A stretch of 19,275 nt of DNA from Brumimicrobium sp040882265. Its GTDB lineage: Bacteria; Bacteroidota; Bacteroidia; Flavobacteriales_D; Crocinitomicaceae. Positions 15,431 through 19,275 of this stretch are shown piece after piece. The DNA is taken from the NCBI GenBank assembly GCA_040882265.1, contig JBBEBO010000133.1:1-19275 (forward strand). Reading direction: 5' to 3'. Below the pieces are notes generated by a model. That model made no database searches and was not told the origin of the DNA. It saw nothing but the letters and a program-made list of their open reading frames with translations. How positions within the stretch are numbered: the stretch's first letter is position 1; every line of letters begins with the position of its first letter. Made by a program: the position numbers and the translations under genes.

Positions 15431-15482
15431 GTGAACCGAGATTACGAACTCAACGCAATGCACCGAGCTTGTCGAGTTGAAG
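15431..15482. repeat. Possible dispersed intergenic repeat remnant
   Basis: A GC-richer island between convergent genes, read on the minus strand as TTCAACTCGACAAGCTCGG then TGCATTGCG. It resembles the 'CTTCGACAAGCTCAGTGCATCGC' sequences that I recall as frequent intergenic repeats in Bacteroidota. AACTC (15447-15451) and GAGTT (15474-15478) form its outer inverted arms. No second copy occurs in the window. Confidence 0.4.
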
Positions 15483-15558
15483 TTAATAATAAATGCTAAG
15501 TATTTGGGGTAATTAAGTTAGAGCACAAATTTTATTTCTTCGTTCTTGTCACTCAACG

Positions 15559-17244
15559 CTAGGCCAGTTTCTCTCTTTCAGTCTTGAGCTCTTGAATGCG
15601 CATCATTTTCCCCCGATTTCTTATGTTATGGGCGGTTTCAGTATAAAACACATGAATATTTTCTAAATAATTTAATTGAAAATCATGCCATTCTAAATCA
15701 TTCATTTTTCTGCCCTGCCCTTCAAGTTCTTCCCTTAATCTTTGAGCAACTATATAATAATCTGCACGACCTAAATAGTCATGATCAGCATCACACATTA
15801 TTTTTTCTAAAAGTGTGTTTGGTTCTATATCTGGAGTTGTAGCTTGAACTATTTTTGTAATACGTTTAATTTGAGTTTGTGAATATCCAAACTTCGGAAG
15901 CTCTGTTCTTAAAAGCTCAATTGCAATTTTTTCATTCTTTTCATAGGCAAATATAAATCCCGCATCATGGAAAAGGACTGCTGTTTTTAATAATATTAAT
16001 TCTTCACCTTCTACGCCTTCTAACCCTGCAATTCTTTCCGCTGAACGTTCCACATTTAGAGTGTGCTTTAAGTCATGGTAAATTAGATCATCAGGCAAAG
16101 ATGATTTTAATTTGTTTAAAATAAATCTTCGAGCGAAATCAAAATCCATTGGTACTAAATCACAAATTTTTCTCAATTTACTATTCGGTAACTTACCTTC
16201 ATTAAAAAGTGAATAATTGGATTTTAATTTTTCTAAGAAAAACATATCAACTTGACCACCATACTTGACTTCAATTTCTCCACGATGAGTTAAATCAAAA
16301 TATGGAAGAACATGTCCTGCAATTCTATCTGTGATAGAAATATTATTTGCTTCAGAATTCTGCTCAGCTCTTGCAGCAATATTCACTGTATCACCCCAAA
16401 CATCAAAACTAATTTTTTTTGAACCAATAATACCAGCGACAAGTGGACCAGAGTGTATACCTACGCGAATTTCCCAAAAATCTTTATTTGTTGCTTGAGC
16501 AAGTTGCTTACGATTGATTATATAGTCTCTTATTTCAATTGCAGCTAAACAAGCCCTAACTGCAGGTTTGCTATTTGTTTCAGTTACTCCAGCAAGCGCC
16601 ATATATGCATCACCAATAGTCTTTACTTTTTCCATCTCATAGCGTTCCACAATCTCATCAAACTTGTTGAAGTACTCCTCAAGTTGATGAAGTAAGTCCA
16701 TTGGTTTCTGATGCTTAGCAATTTTTGAAAATGCTACGAAATCTGTAAAAAGTACAACCCCTTCTTCAATTCTTTTTGGTGAAAATTTCCCTGTTGTATT
16801 GAGGTCATCCAGCACATTTTGTGGAAAAATATTTCCTAAGAGCTGATTAATACGCATATCTTTAAAATATAGCGTTTTAAAAACCTCAATTTTAGCTTTT
16901 ACTAAGTTAGGATTGAAAGGACTCGATAAATAATCTACAGCTCCTTCACGTAGTCCTTTCACTAAACTTGCTCCACTAGAAGTACTTTCACTGATAACAA
17001 CCTTATATGCGTCAGTCGAGTTAGGATTCGATTTGAGGCGTTGTAGCAATTCAAAACCATTGACAGATTCGCGTTCAATGTTGATTAAAATTATACCAAT
17101 TTTTCTTTTTTCTAAAACAGGCAACGCTGAGGCTTCATCTTTACAAAAAATCAAGTTGTTTCCTCCGCCAGTAAGCATAGCTTTTAACCCATTAATGTTG
17201 ACGGGGTTATTGTCTATTACCAGTATATTTATAAAGCGTTCCAA
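15559..17244 (-). CDS. Pseudo-receiver / class III adenylyl cyclase / HD-domain signalling protein
   Basis: A 561-residue cytoplasmic signalling protein with three modules. Residues 1-125 are a response-regulator receiver fold, but the phospho-acceptor Asp is N55 (in ILINIE) and the conserved Lys is S108 (in YLSSPF), so it is probably not phosphorylated. Residues about 155-340 are a class III nucleotide cyclase with metal ligands D168 and D212, adenine-specifying K208 (KTIGDAYM) and D281 (FDVWGDTVN), and transition-state residues N288 and R292; this predicts ATP to cAMP rather than cGMP. Residues about 370-545 are an HD-superfamily domain (YHDLKHTLNV, LFHD at 424-427, CDADHD at 484-489), a fold that often hydrolyses phosphoesters, including cyclic nucleotides. 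The C terminus is a short charged helix. No membrane segment or DNA-binding domain is present. The gene stands alone, without an adjacent histidine kinase. Confidence 0.92.
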   Translation of the reverse strand: MERFINILVIDNNPVNINGLKAMLTGGGNNLIFCKDEASALPVLEKRKIGIILINIERESVNGFELLQRLKSNPNSTDAYKVVISESTSSGASLVKGLREGAVDYLSSPFNPNLVKAKIEVFKTLYFKDMRINQLLGNIFPQNVLDDLNTTGKFSPKRIEEGVVLFTDFVAFSKIAKHQKPMDLLHQLEEYFNKFDEIVERYEMEKVKTIGDAYMALAGVTETNSKPAVRACLAAIEIRDYIINRKQLAQATNKDFWEIRVGIHSGPLVAGIIGSKKISFDVWGDTVNIAARAEQNSEANNISITDRIAGHVLPYFDLTHRGEIEVKYGGQVDMFFLEKLKSNYSLFNEGKLPNSKLRKICDLVPMDFDFARRFILNKLKSSLPDDLIYHDLKHTLNVERSAERIAGLEGVEGEELILLKTAVLFHDAGFIFAYEKNEKIAIELLRTELPKFGYSQTQIKRITKIVQATTPDIEPNTLLEKIMCDADHDYLGRADYYIVAQRLREELEGQGRKMNDLEWHDFQLNYLENIHVFYTETAHNIRNRGKMMRIQELKTEREKLA

Positions 17245-17372
17245 TGATGTTACTTCTAACTTATTAAGCTAAAATAAGGTTTTTTACACAGCATAAGGAA
17301 AAGTCTTTACAAAAAGTGTAATTGTATCAGATAAATTATGAATATATGTTTGTGTTTGCGAGCAATTTTCCA

Positions 17373-17389
17373 ACTAAATACTATTTAGT
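17373..17389. terminator. Inverted repeat after ferredoxin gene
   Basis: Perfect eight-base arms ACTAAATA and TATTTAGT around one central base, three bases beyond the ferredoxin stop on the minus strand. There is no T tract after it, so it is at best a weak terminator or an mRNA 3'-end stabiliser. Confidence 0.3.
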
Positions 17390-17392
17390 CAT

Positions 17393-17740
17393 TTAAAGAT
17401 GCATAAAGTCCTTTTTTGCTAATAATTCATCCTCTGACTCTCTGTAATCAGGATCATCAACACAACAATCAACTGGACAAACTGCTGCACACTGTGGTTC
17501 ATCATGAAAACCAACGCATTCTGTACATTTGTCGGTTACGATGTAATACACATCCATATCCACAGGGTCATGTTCTTCTTCAGCGTTAAGTTCTTTACCA
17601 TCTAAAGTGTTTATCATTCCCTTCAACGTTGTGCCATCGGCGTAAGACCACTCTGCACCTCCCTCATATATTGCATTATTCGGACACTCTGGTTCACAAG
17701 CACCACAGTTTATACATTCGTCCGTAATCATTATAGCCAT
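17393..17740 (-). CDS. 4Fe-4S dicluster ferredoxin
   Basis: A 115-residue soluble electron carrier with two [4Fe-4S] sites. The first is CINCGACEPECP (residues 10-21, CxxCxxCxxxCP). The second is CTECVGFHDEPQCAAVCP, a CxxC-x8-CxxxC form whose eight-residue spacing marks the longer-loop ferredoxins of the YfhL/Alvin type. About 45 acidic residues separate the motifs, and a short helical tail ends the protein. It would pass low-potential electrons between cytosolic enzymes; the partner is unknown. It is transcribed divergently from the acyl-CoA reductase gene. This pairing is common in Bacteroidota from memory, but the reductase itself uses NADPH, so the link may be only genomic. Confidence 0.92.
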   Translation of the reverse strand: MAIMITDECINCGACEPECPNNAIYEGGAEWSYADGTTLKGMINTLDGKELNAEEEHDPVDMDVYYIVTDKCTECVGFHDEPQCAAVCPVDCCVDDPDYRESEDELLAKKDFMHL

Positions 17741-17767
17741 TCCTACTACTTTTAGATGTTTCTTCTT

Positions 17768-17783
17768 TACATTTGCAAATATA
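17768..17783. promoter_or_regulatory. Back-to-back -7 elements of divergent promoters
   Basis: TACATTTG (17768-17775, plus) abuts CAAATATA (17776-17783), which is TATATTTG on the minus strand. Both match TAnnTTTG exactly, and their junction forms the palindrome ATTTGCAAAT. The plus promoter would serve the acyl-CoA reductase and the minus one the ferredoxin. No TTG at -33 is seen for either, so the site may need an activator or may be an operator. Confidence 0.45.
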
Positions 17784-17838
17784 ATAAACGTTGGGCAGGG
17801 AATAATGTTCGATCTAATATTTAAATTTTAAAGTTATT

Positions 17839-18885
17839 GTGAAAACCGAAAAAGAAAAATTAGTTGCAACTTTTTCAGAATTAGGAAAAGTAATGGTTGA
17901 GCTGGGTCAAAACGCCAAAAAAGAAGATATTAATCCATTTATTTCAGACTTTTATGATAAAATAAATGAAGTAATTCTACGAGAAAAAGCACATAATGGA
18001 TGGTTTACTGAAGAATCTGTAAGGCTGAGCTTGTATCATTTAGGTAAAAGATTGAATGAAAAGGAACTTTCTAGTTGGTTAGAGAACACAGAGTTTACAA
18101 ATAAACCTAAAAATGTAGGGATTATCATGGCTGGAAATCTTCCACTCGTAGGTTTTCATGATTTTCTTTCAGTGCTAATGACAGGTCACAACGCAATAGT
18201 TAAAATGTCAAGTGACGACAATCGTTTATTACCACAATTAATTGAAATATTAGAAGAACTCCAGCCAGAGTTAACAAATAAAATCAAACTTGTAGATCGT
18301 TTGAATAATATTGATGCGGTAATTGCAACAGGAAATAATAATTCTGCCAGATATTTTGAGAAATATTTTGGACATTTACCTAACATTATCAGAAAAAACA
18401 GAACTTCACTGGCAGTTTTAAAAGGTGATGAATCAAAAGATGATTTAAAGGCATTAGGAAAAGATATTTTCACCTATTTTGGAATGGGATGTAGAAACGT
18501 TTCTCAATTATTGATACCAAAAGATTTTAATATGGATCATTTTTTTGAAGCTATAATCGACTTTGGTGAAGTTGTTAATCATCACAAGTACGCCAATAAC
18601 TACGACTATCATAAAGCGATATACCTCATGAATCAAGAAAAAATTATTGAAAATGGTTTCGTACTAACCAAAGAAGAAGGTAGTTTGTTTGCACCAGTTT
18701 CAGTTCTATTATATCACAGGTACAAGTCAACTGATGAAGTGGATGATTTTATAGAACAACATGAAAATCAAATACAAGTTGTTGTAGGAAAAGATTATAC
18801 ACCATTTGGAAAAGCACAAAGTCCGAAATTGGATGATTATGCTGATGGAGTTAATACATTAGATTTTCTAACGAACAAACTCTAA
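17839..18885 (+). CDS. LuxC-family acyl-CoA reductase
   Basis: A 348-residue member of the LuxC/acyl-CoA reductase family, which reduces acyl-CoA (or acyl-enzyme) to the aldehyde with NADPH. The family's nucleotide-binding region is visible at MAGNLPLVGFHDFLS, with KMSSDDN soon after, and the catalytic cysteine is C218 in YFGMGCRNVSQL. It starts at GTG (17839), because no ATG lies in frame before conserved sequence. Length is slightly shorter than bioluminescence LuxC proteins. No luxA, luxB, luxD or luxE lies nearby, so bioluminescence is not implied; making a fatty aldehyde for lipids is more likely (inference). It ends 32 bases before the convergent pterin dehydratase gene with no obvious terminator. 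Confidence 0.88.
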   Translation: MKTEKEKLVATFSELGKVMVELGQNAKKEDINPFISDFYDKINEVILREKAHNGWFTEESVRLSLYHLGKRLNEKELSSWLENTEFTNKPKNVGIIMAGNLPLVGFHDFLSVLMTGHNAIVKMSSDDNRLLPQLIEILEELQPELTNKIKLVDRLNNIDAVIATGNNNSARYFEKYFGHLPNIIRKNRTSLAVLKGDESKDDLKALGKDIFTYFGMGCRNVSQLLIPKDFNMDHFFEAIIDFGEVVNHHKYANNYDYHKAIYLMNQEKIIENGFVLTKEEGSLFAPVSVLLYHRYKSTDEVDDFIEQHENQIQVVVGKDYTPFGKAQSPKLDDYADGVNTLDFLTNKL

Positions 18886-18917
18886 ATAAAATCGTTAAAA
18901 ATGATCTAGTTTAAGAT

Positions 18918-19154
18918 TTACTTTATTTTTTCTACATCTTCGACAAATTTGTGATCCTTCTCAGTCACTTTCATCCCTTCATCATGTGTTGTAACTTCAA
19001 TTCTTACTTGGTTGTAATCATGTAGAATAATATCAGGATGATGTTGTTTAGTTTCTGCAATCTCACCGACTTTGTTTGTGAAGGCAAGCGCTTGCTTAAA
19101 ATCGTCGAATTTAAATTCTTTTTTTAGTTTGTTGTTTTCTTCTTTCCAGTTCAT
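18918..19154 (-). CDS. 4a-hydroxytetrahydrobiopterin dehydratase (pterin carbinolamine dehydratase)
   Basis: A 78-residue protein of the PCD/DCoH family. It dehydrates 4a-hydroxytetrahydrobiopterin made by aromatic amino acid hydroxylases, allowing recycling of the cofactor. The diagnostic signature is intact: HHPDI followed by YNQVRIEVTTHDEGMKVTEKD, with the histidine pair of HHP and the TH histidine as the active-site residues. It is shorter than the usual 95-110 residues, missing part of the N terminus before the conserved Trp (W3 here), but the catalytic core is complete. No phenylalanine hydroxylase gene is in the window. The start ATG at 19154 follows an A/T-rich leader typical of this genome. 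Confidence 0.92.
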   Translation of the reverse strand: MNWKEENNKLKKEFKFDDFKQALAFTNKVGEIAETKQHHPDIILHDYNQVRIEVTTHDEGMKVTEKDHKFVEDVEKIK

Positions 19155-19275
19155 AGTTTGTTGTTTTATTTGCTAATAATCTATAAGATAAGAAAAATTT
19201 ATTGTTTATTAGGTAACTGGGCAGGGCAAACGCATTTAAATTTAGAACTTCTTTTTTCGTTGATTTAGTAAAACC
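19155..19275. other. Intergenic end of window
   Basis: AT-rich sequence with a GC-richer patch at about 19216-19232 containing TGGGCAGGG, also found at 17792-17800 in another intergenic gap. No gene can be supported here. The patch could be part of a dispersed repeat that continues beyond the window. Confidence 0.3.

Noticed and set aside
15559..17244. Guanylyl cyclase or a complete Pycsar/CBASS defence operon
   Set aside because: K208 and D281 are the adenine-specifying pair, and there is no separate effector gene or other defence gene beside it; neighbours are housekeeping genes.
17839..18885. Bioluminescence (lux) operon
   Set aside because: Only the reductase is present; no luciferase, acyl transferase or acyl-protein synthetase gene is nearby.
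1..19275. CRISPR array, insertion sequence, prophage, integrative element, tRNA or rRNA
   Set aside because: No regularly spaced repeats, transposase or integrase motifs, attachment-site duplications or RNA-gene structures were seen on either strand.

Overview
The window looks like an ordinary chromosomal stretch of a marine or freshwater Bacteroidota, most likely Flavobacteriales. The signs are: low GC; A-rich gene starts without Shine-Dalgarno sequences; several matches to the Bacteroidota -7 promoter element TAnnTTTG; a secreted enzyme ending in a type IX secretion (T9SS) sorting domain; a lipoprotein with a charged surface-export-like signal after its cysteine; and a bacillithiol gene (bshA). 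No tRNA, rRNA, CRISPR array, transposase, integrase or phage gene was seen.

Layout. 1-960: a small charged protein and a Dps ferritin, closed by a strong terminator. 1049-4009: a large secreted GH18/CUB/jelly-roll/T9SS protein. 4135-9089 (minus strand): a tight five-gene operon, in transcription order a small membrane protein, mutL, two different rhomboid proteases and a membrane-anchored endonuclease/exonuclease/phosphatase-fold protein, with overlaps or gaps of only a few bases downstream of mutL. 9350-13510 (plus): a periplasmic GH3 N-acetylhexosaminidase fused to a beta-lactamase-fold serine hydrolase, then bshA. 13511-13935: a gene-poor gap ending in a good promoter. 13936-15348: a lipoprotein and outer-membrane beta-barrel pair, closed by a terminator. 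15559-17244 (minus): a receiver-cyclase-HD protein. 17393-18885: a two-cluster ferredoxin and a LuxC-family acyl-CoA reductase, transcribed divergently from a compact palindromic promoter region. 18918-19154 (minus): a pterin carbinolamine dehydratase.

The genes do not form one pathway. They cover iron and oxidative protection (Dps, bshA), DNA repair (mutL), membrane proteolysis (rhomboids), wall or glycan processing (GH3 fusion, GH18), envelope structure (lipoprotein and barrel) and nucleotide signalling (cyclase-HD).

The most interesting items are: the 561-residue signalling protein, which has a receiver lacking its phospho-acceptor Asp and conserved Lys, a fully equipped class III adenylyl cyclase and a C-terminal HD phosphohydrolase-like domain; a MutL whose endonuclease signature (DQHA type) is replaced by HLNR; and the unassigned lipoprotein/barrel pair. 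Several intergenic segments look like decayed dispersed repeats. I see no convincing new multi-gene defence or mobile system here.
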